Shown here: positions 27,001 through 42,000 of the stretch, piece after piece
How positions within the stretch are numbered: the stretch's first letter is position 1
Layout of the letters: each line of letters starts with the position of its first letter
Origin: Tubiluchus corallicola
Taxonomy: Eukaryota; Priapulida; Priapulimorpha; Priapulimorphida; Tubiluchidae
DNA length: 60,000 nucleotides
Assembly: GCA_030141605.1 (NCBI GenBank)
Contig: JAQGDQ010000099.1
Location: forward strand, 453,194 to 513,193
Reading direction: 5' to 3'
Notes under the pieces: generated by a model
Told to the model about the DNA's origin: nothing
What the model saw: only the letters and a program-made list of their open reading frames with translations
The model's database searches: none
Translations under genes and position numbers: made by a program

Positions 27001-30000
27001 CAGGGCCAGATATTCCAGGTGGTTTGGATGCTGCCAATACTCCTCAACTAGTTGCCATTACATGGGATGAAGCCATCCGTGTAGAGGATTATAACCATCT
27101 TTACCAGCAGGTTTTCAAGAGAATAGGAGCAAACCGTGCTCGGGAACCCCGACGTAACCCCAATGGTTGCCCAGCTGTCGGAACCTTCTTTGCTAGCCAT
27201 CAGTTCACTGACTATGCTGCAGCACAGTCAATCTACAGCGAAGGCAACGAGATTGCCGCCCATTCCATCTCAAAACGACTGCCCGCAAGTTACTGGGAGA
27301 CAGCCTCAATGTCTGAGTATGCAGCTGAATATGCTGACCAAAGAATCATCTTTGATCAGCTTGGAAACATCCCAGCAAGAAGCATTCAAGGATTAAGGGC
27401 CACTAGCTTGCAAACATCTGGAGATGGATTCATCAACTTTGCTCAAAACAATGGGTTCACCTGGGATTCATCCTACGCAACTGACAGGAATAACCCACCA
27501 ATTTGGCCATTCACTCTTGACTACAGGTAAGCTATACATGCATCTTACTTATAACATACTTTTGGAAAAGTACAAAGAAATTTGTTTCGTACATTAAGTG
27601 TGAGATGCTTACTTAAAAACTTTGTAACTGTTGAAGTACATGTACTGATAAAATCCTTAATGCTCTACTAAGAGGTAAAATATTGCAATTTCAGAATGGG
27701 AGGCCGCTGTGCCATTGAGCCATGTCCTACAGCTCCACATAGACAATTCTGGGAAGTTCCTCTGGTTGACTGGGTCGATACTAATGACACACTCTGTGAG
27801 AATGTCGACAGTTGTTACTTCCCCAATGACAAAGCAGAAGCTCTTGAATTGTTCAGATCAAACTTCCGCCGTCATTATGAATCCAACAAAGCTTTGTTCC
27901 AGATTAGCCTCCGCTCTCGCTTCTTTTTGAATGATGGCTACCACAACTTGGAAGCTCTTCAGGATTTCTTAGATGAATTGGAGGATCTTGGTGACGTTTA
28001 CTTCGTCACTATTAGTCAAGCTGTTGAATGGATGCAAGATCCAGTAAACACTCGTCAGTCTGCTGAATTTTTCGAGTGTGATTATGATGATCGTCAGGCT
28101 CTCTGTGCTCATCCTAACTTGTGCGGTTACTTCAACATTACCTATGCACCAAACAGCGAGGATCACCCTGGTGACAGGTTCTTCCAGACATGTAATGAAT
28201 GTCCTCCAGTTTATCCATGGGTGGGCAATCCAGAAGGAAATTAAAGACATCCAACCTAGAGAATGGAACGACCAAATTCTTTTGGCAGGAACTAGGATTA
28301 GCTAGGTCTTCTTTGTATGAAGGTTTCAGGATTCGTAATAAGTTTAGGAATTAGGAAAATGTACAAATTTAAATAAGATAGTATGCTAGAATGTAATTTA
28401 TTTTGCTGAGTGTTTTAATAAGCTTGTATTATCTGCTTGCTCCTAATTACAGATGCTTCTGTTGCATGACTCAAAACGATGTAAATTACAAAGAAACAGT
28501 ATTGTGATGTATGTGATGCAAATGAATGGTTCAGAGAGAGCCAACAAGAAAAAAAACAAAAAATTTTTGTATCTCTATTTAATGTTTTTGTCAAATAAAC
28601 GTGAAAAGTATGAAATTTTAACTTTTTGTATTTGCAGTTTCGTGTCATCGTGTTAAGAGTTAAGAAACTATTCGTACGTCCTGCCTCACTAAATGCGGCA
28701 TGTGGTGTTGAAGTACGTACATATTAATAAAAGCCAACATATCCATTGTTCCCTGTTCTTGAGTCTCACGTCACTAATCAGGATCAAAGTCTGATTGCTT
28801 AAATCTCTGAGCAACAAAGCAGATACTGTCGGCCCATATAAAGTACAATTACTTAGAATTATAACATCATCATTATCATAACTTAAGATGATTTGAGGTT
28901 GACAATGTTAGTCACCAAAGAAGCAAAATGCTCGTTGTGAAATGGGGCACCATTGCACGTGCAAGAAAATAAGTTACTCAGTCTTAAGCTTGACGCCACA
29001 CAAATAAGCACAGATTATTGCAGGTTGCTACTAATACAGTGTATTTTATAGTAGTTACACGACTCGTTTACCCAAAAGTAAAATTATAAGATGCAGAGAA
29101 CAAACACTGACACAATACTGACGGTAAAACGGCTTGATGAAACGAAAGTGAATTGCAAAGCAGATTACAGTTACCTGAATTTCGTCTGATTCTGTTGCCA
29201 AGCTTTCAGGCAAGGGCTATGAAGAATTCGACGAAATTTGATCGCAAAAAAGCACAAAATATAAACGTTTTCTAAATATTTGCCAATTTTTAACAGGATG
29301 TGTCTAACAGACAGTTACTGAAGATAAGTACGCCCCCCCCCCCGCTAGAAAATTATTTACGATCAATGTAGAATTAGCAAAATTCTTCAAAACACTTGCA
29401 ATAGAATTCAAAATGAAGTCGATTTTAAATAACAATTGACACTTGAGATGTGCTGTCGTCACTACCACTACCACCACAGTTATCATTGTCCTCATCATCA
29501 TCATCACAGTCGTCATTGCTGTCGTCATCATTACAAGCAACAATGACGACAATGGTAATAAATTCAATATCAGTACCAGCAGCAGCAGCAATAGTGTTAA
29601 TAATAATTATTCATCTTAAATACCAAGTAGATCTGTGCCGAGACTTACAGGTGACTAGAACAAAGGTTGGTGTAACCACAGTCAGTGTGAAGCATGCATT
29701 TTTCTGGCGATTAAAGTCATAAAGAGAATCCATGTATAAAGTCTTCATTTTGAAATCCTTGCGGAAATTTTGAAAAAAATGGGTAGGTTAATAATCTCCT
29801 TAGTGGCCGAATCCAGTTTCAGTTCCCCCAAACTAATGGAGTACATGTTTTGCAAAAAAACATGAAAAATCACATTTCGTTTGATTTCATTTCAGGATGC
29901 CATTGAAGCTCTAGCTACAAAATCATATATACAAGAATATAGCTGTATACCAGCAGAATTACTATTACATTATATTCAGGAACTAATTGAGCAAACGACT

Positions 30001-33000
30001 ATAATGTGGCTGAGTGCCAGCTGAGTTGTTTGGAGGTAAACAATAACAAAAAACTTGAGCTGCTTATAAGAACTATTTGGATAGGCCATTTACATCTTAA
30101 ATAATTCAACTGTAAGACTTGGAGAAGCCAAGGAGCCTTTCACCAAAAGATAAATATTCTGGCTAACATTGTCATCACTTGACCGTTTATGTTTATATAT
30201 GGTAAGCATCATACTACAACTGTGTTTGGACCATCATGTTACCCTGACATCACTTGACCTTTTATGTTCATATCTGGTAGGTATCACACTACAGCAGGGT
30301 TTGAAGCATTAGCACCAGCCATTCTCAGTTGACCTTGACCTTTGACATTAGATGTCCATATTTAGACAGTCTGACAGGACTTCAAGGCAAACAGCAGAGC
30401 GAAGTTTGGTGAAATAGACAACCACCACTTTTAAATTTGCCGTAACTTAAAGTCCAGTACTTGCCATTTGACCAAGTCAACTACAGATAACCCAACAGCT
30501 TCATAATGTTAGGATGACATTAGTCAGGATCACTTGTTAGTTAAAATTCCAGAAGTGCAGACAAAAACGAAAGTCTATGACCTTGATCTTCATATTCACG
30601 AAAAGTACAGGCACGGTTTTTGAACTCACACTCTGTAAATATATGCATAAGAAATCCAAAGCTGCAAAAACTAGCGGATAGTTCAAATAACCCAAAGGTT
30701 GATTCGTTGAAAAACTCGGAAAACTTATCAAACTGTGGGCTTAAAATGTGTTTAGTAAGTTAAACTTTAAGCAAGAAACTAAAGAACACAACTGCGTTCT
30801 TTAATTACGTGACAAAATCAAGCCCAAAAAAAGCAACTAACCTGCAATTTTGGCACCTTTATCTCTAGAATTACACTACTACAAAGACATTACACAAATA
30901 AGAAAAAATATTCATGAAAATGCCGATTATTCAGATATGCAAAGTGCACATTTCTATAGAAGACTTAATGTGCACCAGATATGGTGGCATTAGCCAGTTT
31001 CTTGACTTATACCAATGTGCTTACCATTGGTGCAGACAATGAATTAAAATTTTCAAACACTAATGTAAGATGGCAGCACCTGCCTCTTTGTGCACTTGAA
31101 TAAACAGTGGGTGAGGTGGATAGGAGTATGTGTGAAAGTATTAGTGTTACTGGTCTGTTAACTCAACACATATCTTACCAAGTATTTCAATCTTATTCAT
31201 TGTATTTAATACTTTTTAACAGCTGTAATGTAAGGTGGCAGCACCTGACAGCTCTCCGTTCTGTCTCATTTCAAAATAGATAAACAAGTGATAAACCTGT
31301 AAACAAGTAAATTTCAAAAATAAAACTTGTCATTTCTTGCAAATAGGATTATTAGTGCTTAACAATTATATCCACACCAGGTCACTATAAAGCAGTCATG
31401 TCACTGACATGAGTGATTATTGCTTGGACCTATAGAGTTATCACTGTCACGCTACCCATCACGGAATTCCTCAGTTCTGGCTTCCAGTGTTGCTTAACTA
31501 TGTAAAGTGGTTCCTGAGCCTAAATGCGGATAGCCCATGCAGCATTTACTGAGTTACGATAATGGATACGCCCTCGAAGTTGACAAAAATGAGTTCTTAT
31601 ACATTATCTTATTTACCTTTTTTAATATCTTCGGTTTGTCTTAAGCCAAAAGTCTATTGCCAAAGTGCTCAATAGATGGCTCTAGTTAGAAGCAATGCAC
31701 AAACAACAGTCAAGTTAAAGTCATATCAAGAGGCAGGACATATTTTTCAATAGCATTTGCTGTAATAAAGCTGTCCCCTACTAGCCAAAACATCAGGGCT
31801 AATAGGAGAAGCAGAATTTACTAAACTAAAAGGATAAGATTGTAACTAGAACAAATGGTAAACTTACTTTTAGACTGTTTTATTAAGGTGCTCTGTTAAC
31901 AGTGTAAGGAAATCGCAGGGTTCACAAAAAAAAAAACAACGGAAAATCATCACACTGTTAACAACTAGAATGCGACCTTAGTATTATTTTAGCATAGCTT
32001 AGTGGCTCAGGTACAACATGCAAATTTTGATGACAAAATAGTGCAAATGTCATTTGTTGCTTAGTTCAAACATATTTCTCTCTACCAAATACTAATACGT
32101 AAAACATGTAAGAAATCATGGATAGAATGTGAAATGATGAGAGTGATCTACTGACAAGAAGATCCAGTTGATGATCTTGTATTTACCCTGGATAATTATT
32201 AAACATTGTACAAAGATCGCCACAAAAAGCAGTGTTTTAAAAAATGCTTATATGTCTCTGTTGCGTTTCACACCTACTACTTCAATGAGTAACTAATAAA
32301 TTTGTAAGTCAAAATTATATAGGTTAATGTATGTCACATTGCATATTTATTTACATCACAGCAAACATCGACTGTCAATGAATCATGTCTCAAAAACACA
32401 AACGTAGTAAGTATCTATATGCAAAATGCACAACAATATCAGCTAGATTACGTTAGCATTTCCTTGGAAACTAAATTCCACCAGAACCTGGTAACAAAAG
32501 AACAGCTCCTTTATCATGGTAAAAATAAAACCTCTCAACATTTTTATTTCACGTCGATAGGTATTTTTCAACGAAAGCAGCGACGGGACTTAGTAACCCA
32601 GATAAAAACCATTTATCTCATTTTATGACAACCAAGAATTGAAAGTGAATTGAAAATAAATCTATTAAAATTCGACCCAGGTGAGTTACAGTGAGAGCCC
32701 TATATATAAACAGCCGACAGGTAATGAGCACATTATTTGGTACATTAGTGGCACACCTGTAATCATGAAGTTGTTAGTGTTATTTCTGTGTGCTTATGCA
32801 GGTATGATCTGGTGAAAATCATTAATTTGTAGAAAAAAGAACATGTCACCTACTACAAGGTACAACAGGCAGGATCAGGAAATATGTGAAAAAATAAATA
32901 CAGCTAGTTTGTTAATTAACTTTTTGCAGTTGCAAATGCCCATGTGACAAGAAATTTGTGGTCCAATTAAACAGCACTGGAGCACTAATTACTAATTACA

Positions 33001-36000
33001 CAGTTAATAAAACAAATGGAATACAAAGTATTTAAGTTGATTGTGATTTGCATTTATTATCATATAGTACACCCACAACCTGTAAATCCACTCTAGCTTG
33101 ATTTATGATGTTTGATTTTGAATAAGATCATTCTAAAAGTGGATAAATAGGTCTATTAAAACAGCTGAAATATTGTCAAAGTATTAAAAATGCATATGTA
33201 GGCAAATATGTAAATATATGTATAGTAATTGCCAAACATATAATTGTTGTTTCTGTGCTATTAACAGCTGCAAAGCCCTCCAAGCGTCTGGGTGTTCCTC
33301 TCCAAGCGGAACTGGCTTGCCAGGACCCTGAGACAGAATATGTAGCTGATGCGAATGACTGTCAGGTGTTTTACATCTGCGACCACGGATGGCCGAAGAT
33401 CACGCGATGTGCTGCAGACAGCATATGGAGTCCACCTACTGGTAAATGTGAGAGCAAATTTGATGCAGTCAACGATGCCTGCAGATACGTGCCACCAACG
33501 CCACCAGAAGTTGAGGAATTTATGCAAGGACGAATCAGTAAGTTAAATGCAATATAACCAAGCCAAAACATTACATTTGCAACTGTAGTGATTATCTTCT
33601 AATGCATAAACAGCAAAATTTAACACTTAATTCTCTCCATGCCGTGAGACACAGAAGGCTATGACACTCCTCCTCTAAAACCTTGTCGATTGCCACTGCT
33701 TTGACCTTTTCCAATGCCTCCATCCTGCATCACTTCTCTCAGCCTCCGCTGTCCTTCTCCATGTTGTTCTCAGTCTGCCCCTTGCACTTCTTCCTTCAGG
33801 TGTCCATTCCATGGCGGTCTCACAGTCACTTTCATCTTCCCTCTGATGACAGCAAAAAGAGAAGGACATACCTTTGGAGAAGCATTTGTCTGCTTATGTC
33901 AAAGCAGTTGTCAGGGCAGTAAAGCAAAGTTTTATTATGTGGCCTTTCTGAGACTTAAAGTTCAAGAGTTAACTACAACTTCCTGAAGTTACTTAGGAAA
34001 GTATATCACGGGTATATGCTGTTTTTAGGTGTGACTAATAATTTTGCTTGACAAATTTTGCCATTAGCAGTAAATGCATTTGATAGCATCTAATTACCTG
34101 ATAAAATAGCTTATGTGTCCTACACCAAAATGACATGTTTGTAATAGTAAAGTTAAAACAATATTTTCTTTTAAGTTTATGAAGAAACCCAGTGGGAGTG
34201 TGCCAATGGTCAGGGGGCCATTTCATACAAGAATGTATGTGATGGTGGAGCTGACTGTGCCGATGGCTCTGATGAGAGAAATTGCGCTCAAGCCTGTGAC
34301 AGGAACAGATGCCGACTTCCAGACTGCAGATGTGTTGGAACTGATATCCCGGGAGGTTTGGATGTCAACAACATCCCTCAACTAGTTGCCATTACATGGG
34401 ATGAGGCCATCCGCGTTGAAGACTATAACCATCTCTATCAGCAGATCTTCAATAGTATAAATGCACAAAGAAGAAGAGAGCGCCGACTTAACCCCAATGG
34501 TTGCCCGGCTGTCGGAACCTTCTTTGCTAGCCATCAGTTCACCGACTATGCTGCGGCACAGTCCCTCTACAAGGAAGGTAATGAGATTGCCGCCCATTCC
34601 ATCTCAAAACGACTGCCAGCAAGTTACTGGGAGACAGCCTCGATGGCCGAGAATTCAGCTGAATATGCTGACCAAAGAATCATCTTTGACGAACTTGGTA
34701 ACATACCACAAAGAAGCATCCGAGGATTGAGGGCCACTAGCTTGCAAACATCTGGAGATGGATTCATCAACTTTGCTCAGAACAATGGCTTCGTCTGGGA
34801 TTCATCTTATGCAAGTGACCTAAACAGCCCACCAATATGGCCATTCACTTTTGACTACAGGTGAGTCTCATAATCTTCTTTTAATGCTATATAGACATTT
34901 TATTTGTCAGCAAATATCTCTCATTGCAGTGAGTGTTTATAATGATCCTTTTAATATGATGTTACTCTCAATTATAATAATAACACTTTGGTAACAATAT
35001 GTGAGTGATTTAATTTACCAAAGCTGTAATTATGTATTTCAGAATGCAGGGAAGTTGTGCCATCGAGCCATGTCCTAGGTCTCCACACGATGGATTCTGG
35101 GAAATTCCTCTTATTGACTGGATTGACACCAATGACACTCTCTGTGAGAATGTTGACAGCTGTTACTTTCCCAACGACAAAGCGGAAGCTCTTGAATTAT
35201 TCAGATCCAACTTTGCTCGTCACTACCAAAGTAACAAAGCCTTGTTTCTGATCAACCTCCGTGCCCGCTTCTTTCTGAATAGCGGCTACCACAACCTGGA
35301 AGCTCTTCAAGACTTCTTAGATGAACTGGAGCGTCTTGGTGATGTTTACTTCGTCACTCTCAGCCAGGCTGTTGAGTGGATGCAGGATCCAGTAAATCTT
35401 CGTCAATCCGCAGAATTCTTCGAATGCGATTACAATGACCGTCAACCCCTCTGTGCACATCCAACCTTGTGCAGCTATTTCAACATCACCCATGCACCAA
35501 ACAGCGAAGACCACCCAGGTGACAGATTGTTCCAGACATGCAATATATGTCCACCAGCTTATCCATGGGTAGGAAATCCATCTGGACGAGTGTAAAAAGT
35601 TTTTGTCGTGTAAGTGTTTGAGCATGTAATGATGTCCGTGTAATCCAGTGTCACAGAGCTCTACATGAAATACAGACGAACTGTGCTGTATTACACATTC
35701 AACTGATGCATGCACAAGCACTCTGCACCGTTGTACATTGTATTTCTAACATATTTATTATGTTGCACATTGTTTTCCATGCGTTTGTGAAAAAAATGAT
35801 CATGAATTGTATTACTTTTTGTTTAGTTTTTATTCAGACTTTGTCCAGTGAAATGTAAGACACATGCAAACACATGAGTTTCCTTGAGAAAGGCCCATTT
35901 ACTCTTCTTATATCAAATGCTCCATAGAACACAAAATGAAGTGCTGAAGTTGTAGGCAAAAAGCAATAATCTAAGTAAAACGACACATTATTATAAACGT

Positions 36001-39000
36001 CCCTGTAAATTTACCCCTTTACCGAGACAATTTCTATTGAAACGTAAAACTTGTTGCCTCAAGCAAAATTATTAATAGGGCATCAGTCTTACGGTTACTA
36101 GAAATAGAAACCTCTATCATCCAAAAATTTCAAATAATACAATATAAAAGCAATGCTGAGAAAACTACTATATATAAATTATTAATACATTGAAATTCAG
36201 TTCATTAATAAAGGCAAACAAATGTAAGGCAAAGATATTAGCTTCAAATTTTTGTTTTGTATTCAAAACGTAATGTACAATTAATCTAATTATGGATTAT
36301 TCGAAGTTGCTTTTGCATTGTATTACTTGAAGCTTTCAGATGCGGATGGTACACAGCATATAGCCTGAAGTCAAATAAGACATGTTTCTCACAAAAAGAA
36401 CATTATCATAAACATGATTATCATCACTACAATGGTGGTCACAGTTAGCTGTCAAAACAACAAGCAAACTTCTACCAATCAAATGCAGAAAGCACAAGAA
36501 AGGAATTGTCTCTAAATGGACAAAAATGTTTAAAGGGGAAGGAAAGGGAATTTTGAAGTATATCCCAAGGAACTTTCTTTACAAAGGTATATTACTTAGC
36601 ATTACGTTTACCTGTTTGAAAGACATTAGGGAAAAAAATGTTTAATAATTTAAAATATTCGCACCACATGGTAATATGGCACTGCATCGCCATCCTAATG
36701 TGCACCACTGACTGACCAAAAAGACTATTGATCTTACTGACAACATAAAGTAATTCAAACTATTGCTTTGTTAGCAAAAAGTGCACTACAAATGCTCTGA
36801 TTATTTTTTAAACTTTACACAACATTACCTAAAGTTGTTTCAAACGATTTACTTACGATAGGCTGTGTCTATCGGTCAACGCGGGAGTTAAAATTTACAA
36901 GTGTTATACAGCGTTACTGCTAACACAAGCTCTGTATTTTATAAGACAGCACATAAATGATATGAAATTTCGAGAATTTTTAAGTTTTGTTCATGAAGAC
37001 TGTTTTGTTGTGCTTTAAGTAGAAAGTAACTGGTTCTACACGAAAAAAAATTTAAATTAAGCCCCTCTATGACAAACACAACCAGGTAATCGGTACTAAC
37101 TTTGCAAAAATTATGTTTAGGACTTTTCCAGATAATAACAACTTGACAAGAAAAGCTCGAATCTAGTGTTTCATTTCATTTGTTATAGTCCACACTACTC
37201 TCTTGCATCAATTCAATACTGAGATCTAAATCCCTGTTCACACTGGTTAAAGAAAGAAGCAATCAACTGTGCTACACTTATCGCTATAAAACGTCAGCAT
37301 ACATAGTGCCTTATTACAGAAAATTAAAATAGTTTATTGAATTTCTAGAACTGCACTTAGCAAAACAACTTCTCATAAAACTTCCTTGTGATCAGCTGTG
37401 GTTGTTGCCTTTGCCACTAATCCACTTCACCACTAATCACACAATTACATATACCCATTGTTATTGGAGGGTTGAACACATGTATTGCATGCTAGCCAAA
37501 AATATAAGATGACCTATACTACAGACTATAGGTTTAAACCAAAATCAAGGTCTGCCTGGTTTCATTGATATCGGAATGAAAGTTAATTTGCCTACAGAAG
37601 CTGTCTCATGGTTTTCTCTATTCTAATTTAGACTAAATCATTAATTAACAAACGTTCTCTTAAAGTATGAAAATTTATAAATGTAACAGTAAAAACATTT
37701 AGAAATAAATAAATTAATATTTGACAATTATTGCATAATTAGAGTAAAAAACACCTGTAGAAGGCAGCATAGAATAATTCAGTATTTCAGTACAGCAGAC
37801 TGCCAATGCTGATGCGATTAAATCTTTTTAACACAATAAACAATCGCCCGAGCAGGCCAGTGACCTACCTAGCACATTGTTTCTTTATGATATCGAGTGG
37901 ACATTGTTGGTTGCCGCACAGGACAAGTTGACGGCATGCACTATCCAGTTTAACCGTTTTGGGGTTTTTGGAATTAACAATTGAAAATTGAAGACACTAA
38001 GCGACGTTCAAAGAATTTTTCTCTCAAATACACATACACTTATTATTGGCATCCATACAATTTAAAAAAAATACCAACACCAAAATTTAAATCAAATTCC
38101 AAATGTACCCTGCTACAGAATTTTTACCAAAGTGTACAAAGGAAGACTCCTCTAATACTTGATGTTCATGTGATACTCTGCGCGACTGAGGTGTAAGAAA
38201 CAAATAAGTACGCACTTAATGCATTTCAAAAATGCCTGGAAGTCATTGTAAAAATTTTAGTGGGTCACTTGAAACAGTAAGCAAATGCCATTTAGACCAA
38301 ATAGAAATGACATCAGCCTTTGAGCTTGACCGAGGCAAACATTTGGACAGCAATAAGTAAAAATTCCAAAACAAATAGAGATGAATAGATTTTATATGGT
38401 TATGAACAGGGACACACTAGAAAAAGCATCTTTCAAAATGAACATGGTAGGAAATTGAATTAATTAACTAATAAAAAAAGGTTATAGATGGAATCATGGC
38501 TGCCGTGGTAAAAAGAATTACATTTTTAATTGGTAATAAACAGCTATTTTGCAGCCCATTGCAAGCTGCTTCCTCGGTGTAAACATAAGCAATATGCAAC
38601 ACTCCCTGAAATGCAAAATCATTGAGTAGCTCTATCAAAATACAGAAAAGTGCCCTCAATATGACCAGTATTGCTACGAATTGACCTTCACCAAAAAATG
38701 CAAACAAACTGCCTTCAAGTGTACGAATAGAGGCAAAATTAGTACAGAAAGTAACAGAATAATCCAACGAAATGTTGACTGTTTGTTTTACTTATTTATT
38801 TATCTTTGCATATAAGCACAAAATTAAACAGAAGTACTTTAATATCGTATTATGTGCTGTGCTGCAAGTCAGAAAGTTTCAGAAAAACATCTTTACTATT
38901 AACATTTTCATTTCCACTACTTTTAATGTTAATATGCCGTATGACTGCCATTTACTGAAAATGGCTTATTCTATGGAAGCATCAAGTGGCAGCAGTTTTC

Positions 39001-42000
39001 AGACTACTTAAAGTCCAATTTCAGCGGAAATTGGATAGTAGGGGGTGGGGATTGGGTCAGGCTGGTTCACACCAGCAATATGCGAGCAAAATAATTGCTA
39101 ACTAGACAACCTTATTTGCTTGATGTACAAGTGGAAGCCACAAAAGATTCTAACTAACTTTGTTAAGAACATTAGGAAGACTCTTTACTATGATTGTTTC
39201 AATGGACAATTGTGAAAAGAATTTTCAAAACTTAAGATAATTAAAACACATCTGAAATCTCTAATGAGCCAAAAACGACAGTAATTTTCTGGAAGCATCC
39301 CCAGTGGCAGCAGTTTTCAGAAAGACACTATTTAAAGACATTTTCGCCAAATGACAGTCATAATATGACACAACAAGTCGTGTCGACACTGACAACAGTA
39401 AAAAATTTTCTCAAATTCTTACGATGATATAGAAAAACTAAGTAGTAAAACACTTCTGTAAAACTGTCTGTTTCAAACCTAGTTCAATAAAATTATGTTT
39501 AAAACAAACCAAATACTTCTGTATCATTTGTAAGCGAAATAATTGCTAACTAGATAACTTTATTTCTTGCTTGAGGGTACGAGTGGAAACCACAAAAGAT
39601 TTTGATCAACTTTGTTACGACATTAAGTCTTTTTACTGTCACTGTTTCAAAAGCCAGTTGTGAAAGGAATTTCAAAACTTAACTTAATTAAAACATATCA
39701 AAAATCTACAAGAAAGATTGAGTAATATATTAGGCTATAGCAGAGTAGCAGTAAAGCAATGCCAAAGTGCTGTTATTATTTTAGTTTCATCAACATATTT
39801 ATATATATATAGTCTCACCAATATATTGAACTTCTTACGCTACACGTGGTGACTGCTGACTGGCTTCACATGAGAGGCTTTTACATAGGTTGTATATAAA
39901 CCTGTTAGTTGATCACTTAGTGCAAATTTTAATGATCATGTATGTACATAAATACAGCTTAAAACCAAAGCAATGCTAGCTCAGCCATGCTTCCTGCCAA
40001 GTTGCCAAATAAATTATATCAACAACATTAATTAAGTTTATACAGTTTCATAAATTAACATAGGGTGCCTGGCCTTTCATTTTACGGATTTTTCCTCGTG
40101 CAAACGATCAGACAGCCAAAATAATAAATCTGGTTCCTAAACTCCACTTAAAGACGTCAATGCACTTACTGGAATTACTTAAAAGAAATGGTAACCAAGT
40201 TTTCCATACAAGTTCAAGGCAAGGTGTTTTTTAAGGCCACTTAAAGATCGGTAAGGCTAATGCGGAGCCAAGACGTACACTGACAATGCAATCACTGGAA
40301 GTCGACTAGTTATAGGCTTTCCAAAACTCAGCTACTGGTTTTTCATGTCCTGTGCTTCTGTTCTAAGTGAATGTAAGCTCTCCCATTGCAAACTTGTTGC
40401 ACGATGGTATTCCTTCAATTGTTTACTGGAATTTGATGATGAGACAGATGATGGTATTTCTTCACAACATCCATAAATGTCAATTTTGTCTGCAGTTGAC
40501 GTAGTTTATACTATTTTTTGTGGGTTCAATGAAGACTGCAGCAACACTCAGAACGATTTTTTCTTAATTGTGAACTGGGTTGAACATTTTGATCTAAATG
40601 CTAGAATCACTTTAAATTCCACAAAGAGTAATGAAAAAACTTACCTAAATTTGAAGTAACTGTGACTGCGTGAGTTTTGTTATAACTCATAGGTCTATGT
40701 CATTTTAATAGTGGGTGCGTATCATCATTTTAGTTCATAAAATGATCTGCAGTGTTAGCTTTATTTCTAGTAACAATTTACAAGTTAATTACAATTAAAA
40801 AACAATTTGTACACGTACGACTGGAAAATATTATAAAACTAAATTATAATAAAAAAATAAACTATAAAGTAAACCACTGCCAACAGTAAACCAGTGCCAG
40901 ACACAAACAGTCTGAGGGTTTTCTATTTTTAGAGGTACATCTTGTTTATTAGAAAGCAAGTCATAAAACGTTTACTCAGATGATCTGGTTCAGTTAATGC
41001 AATTGATTCAATTCTGACAAACACGGCAAAAGTAATGATGTACACGTCAGTCAGCGTAAAAATTTCGTGTCGAACAAGCCTGCAGACAACAGAGTGGCCT
41101 ACTTAATAGATATGATTTTATACAACATCCCTCTGGGCACTGGGCAGTTGTAATGGTATGACAGTTAAGGTGTAATTGATAAGAAAAAAGTTGTTATTTA
41201 TTAGAAAGTGATAAAAGCAGCGGAATACGTAATTCAACTGGTTACGTTGTAAAGAGGTGATTGGCGGGGGGCAGTTGATATAAAAGCAGAGAGAACAGTA
41301 ATGCACACAGTCTCCTGCCACGCAATATAGCCAAGCCAGTCATGAAGATCATAGTGCTTGTTGTCTGCATTTATGCAGGTAAGTTAACATGTTTAGTAAT
41401 GGTAGAAAAACTTTGATAATTATATATATAAGAGTGCTTTTACAACAGTCATCTAAGACTGACTGCAAATGGAAAATAAAATCTAATAATTAAATTTAAT
41501 AATTATGAATAAAACAACAAGGATAAAGTTGCGTTGGACATTTTTACTCTACGTTTCATGCAAAAAAGAAAATATTTCGAAATAAACTGCTTTCACTAAC
41601 AGTTCTAAACTATCAAAATTAAAAAGCAGTCTAATTTTATACACAGAAATCAACATTGAGAGAGACATTTGAATTTCATTATACTGAATTAGAATGTTTT
41701 TTAATTGTAACAGTTTCTAACTGACGATGAACTCAAATGATTTCGAAACACTTTCTGTTCTGCGTAAATATAGTCTAAACATGTTCATGAGAACTTTATC
41801 ATTGTCGTTTTTATTCATTCTACATTGTTTAAATTTAATACTAATAGCCTATGGCTTTTCATGCATGTTTGCTAACAATGCATCGCTAAAGGTGAGTTAA
41901 AATGTAAAATTGATGTGTGATTGCTCAACAGTTTATACATAAAACACAGTATTAATACATCAGTAAGTTACTTTACTTTACCATGTGACAAATGGGTAAA

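Larger units (their letters stand above)
35596..41278. other. between CDA-like 2 and 3: interspersed repeats, no gene recognised
   Basis: Holds the repeat at 36531-37020 and duplicated blocks at 38880-39700. The remainder is AT-rich and unassigned. Confidence 0.55.

Noticed and set aside
28453-28656. 67-codon plus-strand frame after CDA-like 1
   Set aside because: Lies in the likely 3' UTR before a polyadenylation signal; no homology.
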